64,000 bases of DNA. It comes from Corbicula japonica. Taxonomy: Eukaryota > Mollusca > Bivalvia > Venerida > Cyrenidae. The first letter of the stretch is position 1, and the number at the start of each line of letters is the position of its first letter. The notes below the pieces were generated by a model. The model saw only the letters and a program-made list of their open reading frames with translations. It was not told the DNA's origin and ran no database searches. The position numbers and the translations under genes were made by a program. Positions 26,776 to 37,116 of this stretch are shown here, in pieces. Where the stretch lies: assembly GCA_038501625.1 (NCBI GenBank), contig JAZAYU010000005.1:4030001-4094000 (forward strand), read 5' to 3'.

Positions 26776-29700
26776 ATGTCTCAGTGTAGTCAAGCCAGTA
26801 CCGTTATTTATGAAAACAGTCAAGATCCTGAATTTATCCAAGAACTCATTTCTGTTGACAGACTTTATTTTCAAGAACTTGGTCAAAATAACGAAACGTC
26901 CACAACAAATTCCCCTGTTTTTAATCTGACAGCATTAAACGAGTCTGATTCTGATCAAGAAGAAACTGTTGACAATGATGAATCTGATGATGATGATGAT
27001 TTTTTAGATGATTTAAACATCCCTGTCACTGTTGTTACAGAACCCACAGATTATGATAAACAGTATAGAGACAGTGTTGAAACATTTATAAACAAAACCT
27101 GTGGTTGTACAAAATTGTATGGGAAACCTTGCAGCACTGTCATAAACAATGATGATCTTGTCAGTTTGCATGAATTTTGTTCATCCTTAGAAAGAGAAGA
27201 GCTTGACCTTGTTATACAGTCAGCTCTTTTTACCCATAGGCATAATGGTCCTAAAACAAGTAGTGTGTCAAGACATCAGCAAAGGGATAGACAAAGGCCA
27301 AGTCAGAAATTTTTTATCAAAGGTGTTGAAGTGTGTCGGCAGGTGTTTTGTTTTGCATACTGTGTTGGCCGTGAAAAACTTATGAAAATTGGCCAGTTTC
27401 TTGATGAAAATGGATTGAATCCAAGAGTACATGGTAACAAAAATAAACTGCCACACAATGCCTTGCAGTTTAATGACAGAGAACAGATTAAACAGTTTTT
27501 GTTGCGATATGCAAAGGAAAACGCAATGCCTTTGCCAGGACGCCTGCCTAATCACAGGCAGAGTAAAGTCTTGCTCCTTCCATCCGACAAAAGACAGGCA
27601 GATGTACATGAGGCATATTTGCATGTTGCAAGTGAATTAGGTTTAAGGAAAGTGAGTCTCACCACCTTTGTCAGGACATGGCATGATCTATGCCCACAAA
27701 TTGTTCTTTGCAAACCGTCCACTGATTTGTGTCATAAATGTCAGACATTTAACAATAGGCTATCAAATAGTGGCAATCTACCAGAACAACAGAAATCTGA
27801 GATTCTGGAAAATTTTACCAGTCACATAAAGCAGGCCCAGTTGCAAAGAGAAGAATATAAAATCCAATGTGAAAACTCAAAGATGCTTTGCAGTTCTAAC
27901 AATTTTTTGGAAGGTTTGAATCAAATATTGCTAAATATTAAACTGATAACTGTTACACTGTCAGAGATTCATTTTGTTTAATTTTTAGTAATTAAAATTA
28001 TTATATTAGTTCAGTCCAGTTTCCATTGTATTCTTGAGAATATTTCTATTGAACTGGTTACTTATTGTGTGAACAATGTACTGTTAACCACTACAATTTA
28101 ATTGACCAAGATTTGTTATAATTGGGCTTATTAATAACTTGTTCTTTATATTATCATGTAGTTCATTATATTTTTATGTAGATTAAATAATTTATAAAAT
28201 AATGTGTATCTCACAGGATGCATACATGTATTTCAGGTGCTGAGCCATGTTCATTAACAGATACCACCATCCATTACAGCTGGGACTTTGCTCAACAGGT
28301 TTTCATTCCTCACCATAGTCAGCAGGTATGTTATGGCCATTTGTTAGTGTTTTAAAATCTTTTTTAAACATATTAATAGCCAACATGCTTATAAGGTTTT
28401 GAAATACACAAGCTTAAGTATAAGGCAAAATTTGTTCATTCAGGCAGAACTTGTGACTACTGGAATTGATTTTTAATTAAAATATCTATGAAAAAAGCAT
28501 GAAAAGGATGTTATGAAATGTGTATTCTTGTGATTTTGTGTAAATATTAAAATATGGAGAAAGAAATGAATAAAATAAGACAAAGAATTAATGTTGAGTA
28601 TATGAGGGCATTCTATTAATCTATTTATCACATGTATACAACAGGATATTTTGTAACTATATAACAAAACTAATTCACAGACAATGAAAAGTGATATTAT
28701 TTTTCAGGTTGGACCAATCTTCTTTAAAACTCCCAGAAAATGTGAAGTGTTTGGTGTTTGTTGTGAAGGAACTGGTAAGATTTCTTATAATTCTTGTCAT
28801 TGTACAAAATAAGTCAAGTGGATTTTATATGTTTATGATTTGGGATTGGTATGTCCTTGCACATGGAGATTATGTACATCTGTGAACTCAATTATATATA
28901 AATTGCTGTTAAATGATTTGATCAGAACTTTATTCTGTATAGTTGTTTCATTTTAGATAAGAGATGTAATATCTTTATTTTAAGGAGAGAAATTAACACA
29001 AACAATATCACATTTTCAGAGAAGCAGGTGTTTTTCCTGTGTGATGAAGGATTAGCCCCAGGAAAAGGTGCCAACACTGTTATTAGCTATGTACACCACT
29101 ATCTTGCCACCTATGGACTTGGTGAAACCACAGCCCAGTTTCACTTTGACAACTGCTGTGCACAGAACAAAAACAATGCAGTGCTGTGGTATGCCATGTG
29201 GAGAGTTATGACAGGTAAGTTTGAACTTTTGTATAATTGGAATGATAAATAAACTTGTAAAACATAAAATAAGAACAAATTAACATCTGACATGGTCACT
29301 ACTTACATGTAAACAGTAATCAGGAGTTCGAAAGACAAATAATAAAAAAAATTAAAAAGTGATAGAATGATTTTGTTTAAAAGCAAATTTTTACATAACA
29401 CTATCATGATTAAATTGTTTTGCATCACATATTTGTTCCTCTGTTGAAAAAGATTTTCAATATACTAGTCTACAGTACAAAATGTTTTACATTAAATAAA
29501 ATGTAATACAGTGACAACACAATAATAATTTTATTACCAATATTATCATAAAAATATAAAATGATTGGTCTGTTGACTAGTACAATTGTTATGTTTAGGG
29601 TTGCATGTTAACATCCAGTATAACCTGATGGTAGCTGGACATACTAAATTCTCCCCAGACTGGCACTTTGGGCTCTGGAAATCCCGATGGAGGCGCATTG

Positions 29701-30537
29701 ATGCTGAGACTGTTGAGGTGAGATTTTTAGATTTCTATGCTATTTTGTCAACTTTATCATACTTTTATTTGGAAAACACAATTTTCTGTGGAAGACATTA
29801 TAAGTCTGTCTGTCAATGCAAAGTTTAATAAACAAAACGAATATGAATGATGTCACATAATTTATGACAAATAAACTTTATATGGGCTCACTTATTTGAC
29901 AGGTCTGCTCTATAATTTGATGAACATTGATATAAAAAAACACAGTTTTAAAAATGCATTGCACTAAAAGATAAAACCAACTTTCAAATAAATTTATTTG
30001 GTCTGTATGATTAACTTTATGCTGTGGTTAATACAAACAATGATATTTGCAATTGGTAATAATTTTAAAATGATTAAAATGTATAAATGATATCTTCTTT
30101 ATATTCTTGTTTAGGATGTTGCTACTAGTGTAGACCAGTCATCAAAAAATGGACACAATGTCTCTCACTTAGTGGATGACCACACCAGCCCAGTGACCTT
30201 TTACAACTGGAAGAAGTTCTTGGCAAGTTTGTTCAGACCACTGAAAAACATTACCATGTACCATAGCTTCCATGTGTCATCATGTGAACCTGGTGTGGTA
30301 GTCTGTAAGGAGTTCTCAGACAGCCAGGAAGTAAGAGTGTCACTTATACGTAAAGGTGCATCAGTAACACCAGGAATGCTACCAGATGTTCTCTATGGCC
30401 CGGGCCTTGACGCTGAGAGGCAGTGGTATCTGTTTGACCAAATCAGACCATTCTTTAAATCAGACAGTTCCAAAAATCTTACATGTCCATTGCCTAAACT
30501 TTCCAAACCCCAGTGTTGTAAAAAGATGAAAATCTGA
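26776..30537 (+). CDS. Transposase-like RNase-H-fold protein, six exons
   Basis: Exons 26776-27913, 28237-28325, 28708-28774, 29020-29214, 29599-29717 and 30115-30537; all introns GT-AG and all phases agree, giving 676 residues without a stop. N-terminal ~80 residues are acidic (DNDESDDDDDFLDD). A Cys/His region follows (TCGCTKLYGKPC, LCHKCQ), suggesting zinc binding. The second half has FHFDNCCAQNKNNAVLWYAMWRV and LMVAGHTKFSPDWHFGLWKSRW, in which D, N and the later acidic/His residues look like an RNase-H-like DDE active site. From memory it resembles the DNC-GQNKNN / GHTKFSPD family (DUF7869-like) seen in cnidarian, mollusc and fish genomes. Being the only intact gene between the 28-bp TIRs, it is the likely transposase; a domesticated cellular gene is less likely. 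Confidence 0.82.
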
Positions 30538-30539
30538 CC

Positions 30540-31750
30540 TGTGAATGCATTAAGTGTAGAGATAGTATGTCAGCTCAGACTACTATTTATGAGTTAATAA
30601 TACAATGTTTACATAGTTTATTGTCAATTTACCAGGTATAAATGTATGTAGATTTTACTTTGAATACTAGGCATTATTCAAGTGTGAACTAGTATATTCA
30701 CTATGTACATGTAATACTTTATCCTTATAAAGTTGTTCATGTAATTGCATATTATTTGGATACAAAGTTATTTTCAAAAAGAAAATGTACATGTTTTGTA
30801 TTCCATATTCCATGTTCTATGTTCATATATATTTAGAGCTGTGTTTCTGTGTTTGCTTAGGCGATGCACTGTAAACAGAAAAGGAATGCTAAACCACTTA
30901 TTTTAGATTATATCTAACTGAAATGTCTGAAGTAAGCCAACAAACATGACTTAGCTGTTATATTATTATAAACATGAGATAAAATCATAAAAAAGAAAAC
31001 TATTGAGGTTTAATACTATTTTCAATTGCATTTTTGTTGTTTTTTTATATTTTAGGCATACATGTTAGTTACAGGTTTTGGTTGCCATGGTAACCAAATT
31101 GATGTTTTACAATTAACAAAAATCAGCTACAAACTAAAATACATTTAATACTTCTACATATTAGCTTTTGTATTATGTATAAGAAACAGGATTTTTAACT
31201 CCAATATTCTGTCTGATAAATTGTAATAAAAAGAATGTTGGTGTGGTGTGTTATTAGAATGTCACTTTTTCAGGTTATTTCATGTACTTTTAATTTTTTT
31301 CTATTATTAGTCCCTCAAAACAGTAGATTTACTTAAACTTTTTTTACTAACTGGTTAAAATCAAGAATTGAACAACATTTTTTATTCAGTAACAGTTGTT
31401 TTTGTATGTTAAATGGGGAATCATATGTATTCCTGGTTGCCATGGTAACCATGTTTGGCATTTCCATGAAAAAGACGGCTGTAAGTAAAAAACAATTTAA
31501 TTTTTATTTATCTGTGTAAAGCAACTAAGATGATACTTGCAACAGTGAATAAAAGATGAACATATGTATGTCTTGTTTAACTTTTTAAAGATTTCAAAAA
31601 CACTCGATTTTTGTTTGAAATGACAAAAACACCTAGTTTGTTCAATCCGCTATGGGCGCATCAATATTGATCGAACCGCTGTGAAATTTTCAGGAGTTAT
31701 CTAATACATGTTGTAGATTTAGAAAATGCAATAAACTGAAAATGTGATTT
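30540..31750. other. 3' flank of the transposase-like gene, no gene
   Basis: AT-rich. Two copies of ggttgccatggtaacca (31079 and 31435) stand out: each is a near-palindrome around ccatgg (GGTTACCATGG-like, RFX X-box style). No coding signal. Confidence 0.45.
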
Positions 31751-31752
31751 TT

Positions 31753-31786
31753 TCGCCATTGGCCTGGTTTTTGCAGCCATTGTCAC
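31753..31786. repeat. Internal inverted repeat, right copy
   Basis: CGCCATTGGCCTGGTTTTTG + CAGCCATTGTCACA, inverse of 26242-26275. Confidence 0.7.
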
Positions 31787-31849
31787 ATTTTTCTTAACAT
31801 ATCATTCTAGTCTTCAAGTGTCTTAATGCATTTGTTAAATCTTTTTAAA

Positions 31850-32235
31850 TTAATGCTTTTTCTTCGGTTCCTTTCTTGTTCTTGAACTAGCAATTTGTGA
31901 GTGAAATGGCATCTTTGCAGTAAGCAATTCTTCGCCTTGTGTTGAACTGCTTACAACATCAGTGGCACTATCATCATAGGTTTCTGAAGTTTTTGGTTTG
32001 TTTTCTTCTTCTTCGTGTTGTGACGCTGATCTCCTTTTCTTACTATAGTTTACGATTAAGTTCTTTCTGTTTTGCTCTCCTTGCTCTCCTTGCATCTCAT
32101 TATCATCTTCTGTAAGCTGTATAATAGGTACATAATATGCCTTAAATTGCCCTCAATTTCCATCCACTGCTCTCTGAAATTCTCTTTCTTACGCTTTCGA
32201 AATTATTTCATCCATTGAGTCTTTGACATGGCCAT
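31850..32235 (-). pseudogene. Minus-strand coding remnant in the transposon, right
   Basis: The minus strand after acceptor tttgttgcag reads MAMSKTQWMK, a stop, then FRKRKKENFREQWMEIE in the same frame. A one-base shift near 32150 opens GQFKAYYVPIIQLTEDDNEM through SKKRRSASQHEEEENKPKT to KEPKKKH and TAA at 31850. The charged, low-complexity tail looks like a nuclear protein C-terminus. One stop plus one shift mark it as decayed. Function unknown. Confidence 0.45.
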
Positions 32236-32380
32236 TCTGCAACAAAAAATAAATGCATGTATTGAATATATACTTTAAGGATTTTCTCAACTCTTTCCGG
32301 GTACAATTTGTGTGTTATAATTTTGTGCACATTAATATTTATTCAACAAAAATATTTTCATAAGTACCCATGTTCTTTTT

Positions 32381-32416
32381 TTTGACCTACGGGACTTTTT
32401 CTCTCTTTTATGGGAC
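32381..32416. promoter_or_regulatory. Subterminal motif pair, right (inverted)
   Basis: The minus strand reads GTCCCATAAAAGA and, 21 bp on, GTCCCGTAGGTCA, mirroring 25634-25667 in order and near-identical spacing. Additional direct copies: GTCCCGTAGATTA (32907) and GTCCTGTAAATTT (33096). Confidence 0.5.
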
Positions 32417-33469
32417 AAGTTGTTTTTTCAGTGTGTGTCTGTTCTATTACACAAAAAACATATTAATATAATTACTTTTGACAAAATAAATTGAAATATA
32501 CATGCAATCATCAAGTGATTTTACTGTTAGTATCAATTTTCAAAAGATTAAAAACTCACCTTAAGCTTTGGAATAATGCTGACTGCACCTTTCGACAATA
32601 TGGACATCTACGCGAAATGACAACATCTGGGGATGTTCTATAGCCAAAGGAACAAAAAATACTCAAAAAGGAGCAATGAAACCCCAAAAATATCAGTATC
32701 TTTGAGAATTATGACTCGTAAATTAATGTCACGTAAATGAGAAAATCTAATTGAAACAAGATTTTGATACAAATTCCTGTATAGAAATTCACTGCTTTTT
32801 GCATATCTTGATTTTGTCACAATTCTACTATATCGTGTTCGTTTGAAACCGGTTTAAGTTTAGACACAGAACATGAATAGAAAGATGCATCACCAATAAT
32901 ATATTTGTCCCGTAGATTATAACACTATTTTTCCGTGAAGAAAAAATAAGTTCAGCATCCTCTCATAACATCTTATTGGTAAAACCGAATATGTATTCAA
33001 GTTTTTTTATAAACTTGACTTATAGAGACAGCAACGAAGGTAAAGATCTAGCTATTTCATACATTTCAATGTTGTTAGGGCTACAATAAAATTTTGTCCT
33101 GTAAATTTATTGAATTTGGCGACATCCCTTAATCCAAATATATTTACTGAAAACAATGAGTTCTTGTAAATTATAACTTTCTCAGTGAATCATGTCACTA
33201 ACAACGAGGAAATAATATGTCATTTTATTTACAAATCGCTGTTTTGTTGTACTTCTTTTTTCTTCAAAAGAAAGAAAAATTCGCTGGCGACACAGGGATT
33301 TCTGGACTTTGTTAATGTTTATGGCATTATGAATTTTTTACGAATCAAGCTTTTCGTTAGGAATTTGTTTAAAAAAAATGTTTAATGTGTATACTTCAAA
33401 TCTCAATTGCTTTTCTCTACTGTCTGCCTCCCTTTTTTCAGTTATTTTGCCAGAAAGGATGGCGACATG

Positions 33470-33497
33470 AATTGTCAATATTATCTGAGAATGAGTC
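33470..33497. repeat. Right terminal inverted repeat of the transposon
   Basis: Exact inverse of 25084-25111, ending ...CTGAGAATGAGTC, followed by the AGTT duplication at 33498-33501. Confidence 0.95.
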
Positions 33498-34460
33498 AGT
33501 TACGCTATGTCCCAGGAACACACATTTTAGTTACCATGATTACTGATAGTGACGCTATGTCCCAGGAACACATATTTTCGATACCATGTTAACTGATAGT
33601 TACGCTATGTCCCAGGAACATTTTGTTACCATGTTTACTGATAGTGACGCTATGTCCCAGGGACAAACGTTTTTGTTACCATGTTTACTGATAGTTACGC
33701 TATGTCCCAGAAACAAACATGTTTGTTTCCATGTTAACTAATAGTTACGCTATGTCCCAGGAACACACATTTTTGTTACCATGTTTACTGAAATTGACGC
33801 TATGTCCCAGGAACAAACATTTTGTTACCATGTTTACTGTAGTGACGCTATGTCCCAGGGACAAACGTTTTTGTTACCATGTTTACTGATAGTTACGCTA
33901 TGTCCCAGAAACAAACATTTTTGTTTCCATGTTTACTAATAGTTACGCTATGTCCCAGGAACACACATTTCGTTACCATGTTTACTGATAGTGACGCAGT
34001 GTCCCAGGGACAAACGTTTTTTGTTACCGTGTTAACTGATAGTAACGCTATGTCCCAGGAACAAACATTTTGTTACCATGTTTACTGATAGTGACGCTAT
34101 GTCCCAGGGACAAACGTTTTTGTTACCATGTAAACTGATAGTTACGCTATGTCCCAGGAACAAACATTTTGTTACCATGTTTACTGATAGTGACGCTATG
34201 TCCCAGGGACAAACGTTTTTGTTACCATGTTAACTGATAGTTACGCTTTCTCAGGAACAAACATTTTTGTTACCATGTTTACTAATTTTTATTCGTACGC
34301 TTTGTCTTGGAACATAATTTTTTACCATGTTTACTGATACTTAAGTATATGCTATGTCCCCGGAACACAGATGTAACCATGTTTACTAATAGTTACGCTA
34401 TGTCTCAGGAACACAAAATTGTGTTACCATGTTTACTCTAATGACGTTATGTCTCAGGAC
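33498..34460. repeat. Minisatellite array, right half (~49-50-bp unit)
   Basis: About 20 units of the same gttacgctatgtcccaggaa family as 24380-25083 and in the same direction, degenerating after 34250. Here several units form a higher-order pair (gatagtgacgctatgtcccagggacaaacg alternating with gatagttacgc...). Confidence 0.9.
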
Positions 34461-34786
34461 TTCGTTCTTAATAATAAGATGTTCTTGAAATACAGTCCAC
34501 ATTCGTTGTGTCGAAGTCGGCGGGACCGTACATTTTAATTCGAGATATCCGAAGTTCGACACATCCGAATTGGCGCCAATGCACGAATATCACACCAGTA
34601 TGTTTCTTATGCTGACATAATTGTGAGTGCTAGTACTCGTATATGAACATTTCAATGGATCTATTACTTAATCAAAACAGAACAGAAAAAATATATTAAC
34701 TGGATTATATACACACCATACATGTTTGGATTTAAAAAAATACTAATACAGTGCACATATATAGTTCAGTGCATATATATAGATCA

Positions 34787-35005
34787 AATGATAGTGCCTC
34801 TAGCTGGTAGCAAACCCGCACCGTCACGGCGACAGAGCCTAGCCCTGCAATTCCTGCGACGCAACCGATTGAGCTAACCGGGACAACCCCAAAAAAGGTT
34901 GATCGGATAGCCCTGATATACGTAACAATCACTGCATGACATCGGTAACGGGTTATTTTACTGATAACAGTACTGACTATATGTACGGGGAGACAGGGTG
35001 ATTCT
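34787..35005 (-). mobile_element. tRNA-derived SINE, family S1, long copy
   Basis: The minus strand carries the head (GTCAGTACTGTTATCAGTAA), then GTTAGCTCAATCGGTTGCG (A-box) and GTGCGGGTTTGCTACC (altered B-box). Confidence 0.75.
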
Positions 35006-35289
35006 GGAACAGGGCTGCCAAAAAAAATGAAATCAATATCCTGGCGAGAACAGTCCACAAATTTAAATGTATCCTGGGATAGTTGAAAATATTTGGTCAT
35101 ACATCACAAGAAAACTTACAAACACCATGTTATTCACAACAATGAAGATTTTTTCATGGAAATTTAGAAGATTTTAGTGGACATTTCCAGTGTATACATA
35201 CAAGGTCTGTTTTTGTCTATTCCAAGTAGAACAATGTCAGTCATTAGATCAAAGGCGCATTATAGGAAGGTAAAATTTTTGTAATCTAA

Positions 35290-35645
35290 TATTTATGGAA
35301 CATTATTTGTCATTATTAACTCTTTAAGTTGCCAGTTCCTATTGGATAAAATCCAATAAGTTTGCCAATTCACCATTTTGTATGCGACTGTAGGCCTATC
35401 TTGTTCTTTTCGCGTCTTCCCACTGGCCTCTGGTTGGCAGCAATAACTTGCCACTGACCGTTCCAAGGCGGTAACCCCTCGGGTTCTCATTTTTGTTTAT
35501 TGTTAGTGGTGTCTTTTTTGAAACTGATCATTTTATTAACCATGCTCTCTCCCCCTCTCTTCTTCTTGACTGTGTGGGGAGGCTGTTTTTTCTGAATGTG
35601 GCGATTCCTGATATGCATATTTCACCTTTTCATGATTTTGCATTT
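35290..35645 (-). repeat. Dispersed repeat family R1, copy 3
   Basis: The minus strand reads gaaatatgcatatcaggaat (from 35626), gagaacccgaggggttaccg and ccttggaacggtcagtggca, matching 46280-46480. Confidence 0.75.
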
Positions 35646-36057
35646 CAAGTGATCACCCTGACCGCTTAACTTAGCAACAAGGACTGTGGATAAATGTTCT
35701 AAAACGAATTTTACCTTTTTATAAGACTCCTCGACGGTACTTTAGAACTGAATGTCAAGTCTTGTGAATTTTCCGATTTGATTTTTATTCCGCCCAGAAT
35801 TTCATTAAATTTCATGGAATTATTGACGTCACAATAAATTAATGACGTCACGACTACTCAGTAACCTCCCCTAGCTCAAGTACTCAGTAGCAGTTTTTAG
35901 CATACTCCTCGTAGCGGTTACTTCCACTTACAGTGCCAACCGAATCGTTTCGTGGATGTTAACAGTTTAACGGTTATGTACGGTATTTTAAATCTTTCTT
36001 TCTAATGCTTAACGCTTACAACTTACTGCCTACTGCTTACCGCCAACTGCTTACTGC

Positions 36058-36090
<33 letters not shown>

Positions 36091-36225
36091 GATCTATATT
36101 TTAAACTTGCTAAACTTTTTTTCGATCGGTATATTATTATTATTATTATTATTGTTATTATTATTAGTGTTACTATTATTATTATTATATTTATTTATTT
36201 TTCATCATTATTGTTATTGTTATTA

Positions 36226-36268
<43 letters not shown>
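36058..36268. repeat. (ATT)n microsatellites
   Basis: Runs of ttattatta at 36058-36090 and 36131-36268. The Leu/Ile-rich open frame over them is not a gene. Confidence 0.95.
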
Positions 36269-36270
<2 letters not shown>

Positions 36271-36649
36271 AAAGATGGAGTTCGTCTTCACGAACGTAGT
36301 TTTCGGTTGAAGTAGCACTTAACTGCAACTGCTGGAACTTAAGCATAAGCAGATAGGCCTTAAGTAGTGCTACTTGAATTTAATATTGGCCGTATTAAAC
36401 GCATTTGTCTTGGTTTTATCCCCACAAACAAGTTCATTGCCATAATATTAGAGCTAAAAATTATCCAAGTTAATGAAAATATCCAGACTGTTTCCAAAAT
36501 TTAAGATTTTATGATACTTGTGTTTCAATAAAACAATATCATGAATTGTCTAAAGGTCGACCGAGGTCAATTGGCGGTGTTTACCATTATTAATAGAATG
36601 TAAATACTGGTTAAGGCAAATTTAGGACTTACCAGTATTATTTTTCAGA

Positions 36650-36732
36650 ATCGTAGAATAGCGCAGTGGTTAACGCGTTCGGTAAGCAATGACATATCTT
36701 TTTTTTGACACGGGTTCGAATCATTCACGGGA
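36650..36732 (+). repeat. tRNA-like sequence (pseudogene or SINE head)
   Basis: TAGCGCAGTGGTTAACGCG (A-box) and CGGGTTCGAATC (B-box) are 45 bp apart. The anticodon arm region holds a T-run (tttttttt) that would stop Pol III, so an active tRNA is unlikely. Confidence 0.55.
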
Positions 36733-36888
36733 TTCAGAGATATATTTCGATTTCTATGTTTTAAGTTTTATTGCAATTATTTCGTATCTTATATTTTTTG
36801 CTTCAATTTATTTTATCACATCGATTATCTCGAGGATCTCGAGGAAATAATTATTTGTAAACAGTTTTAAAAAAGTTATTAAAAAACA

Positions 36889-36985
36889 TGTTTCGAACCT
36901 ACAACCTATCGTACCGTTTCTACCATTGCATTTCAACGTATTTTTATTGACTGCGTCTTAGACCACTCGGCTAATGGGGCGAGTG
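36889..36985 (-). repeat. tRNA-like sequence, long variable region (Ser/Leu-like)
   Basis: The minus strand reads TTAGCCGAGTGGTCTAAGAC (strong A-box/D-arm) and TTGTAGGTTCGAAAC (B-box), 60 bp apart, as in type II tRNAs or tRNA genes with an intron. No convincing acceptor stem was found. Confidence 0.45.
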
Positions 36986-37116
36986 TTGGGAGCGTTACGC
37001 TTTGTATTAAACAACAATTATTATATATGTCCATTGTTTACATGCAACGCCAATGTAAACACGCCAATGCAAACATTGCCAAATTACCTCTGTCCAATAA
37101 TACTTATCCATAACCA

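Larger units (their letters stand above)
25084..33497. mobile_element. 8.4-kb DNA transposon with perfect 28-bp TIRs and AGTT target duplication
   Basis: The left end 25084-25111 (GACTCATTCTCAGATAATAT...) is the exact reverse complement of 33470-33497. Both ends are bordered by AGTT (25080-25083 and 33498-33501), and removing the element plus one AGTT restores the minisatellite text gatagttacgctatg. Inside are a six-exon plus-strand gene, minus-strand coding remnants, internal inverted repeats at 26242-26275/31753-31786, and repeated GTCCCGTA motifs near both ends. A 4-bp duplication fits Sola- or Chapaev-type elements; superfamily not settled. The other reading, two independent arrays, does not explain the perfect TIRs. 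Confidence 0.9.

Noticed and set aside
26242..31786. Inner inverted repeats as the true ends of a smaller transposon
   Set aside because: They are imperfect and lack a clear target duplication, whereas the outer 28-bp repeats are perfect and flanked by AGTT; kept as internal repeats.
34732..35100. 122-codon minus-strand frame
   Set aside because: It lies over a tRNA-derived SINE copy.
36107..36310. Leu/Ile-rich membrane-protein-like frame
   Set aside because: Produced by the (ATT)n microsatellite.
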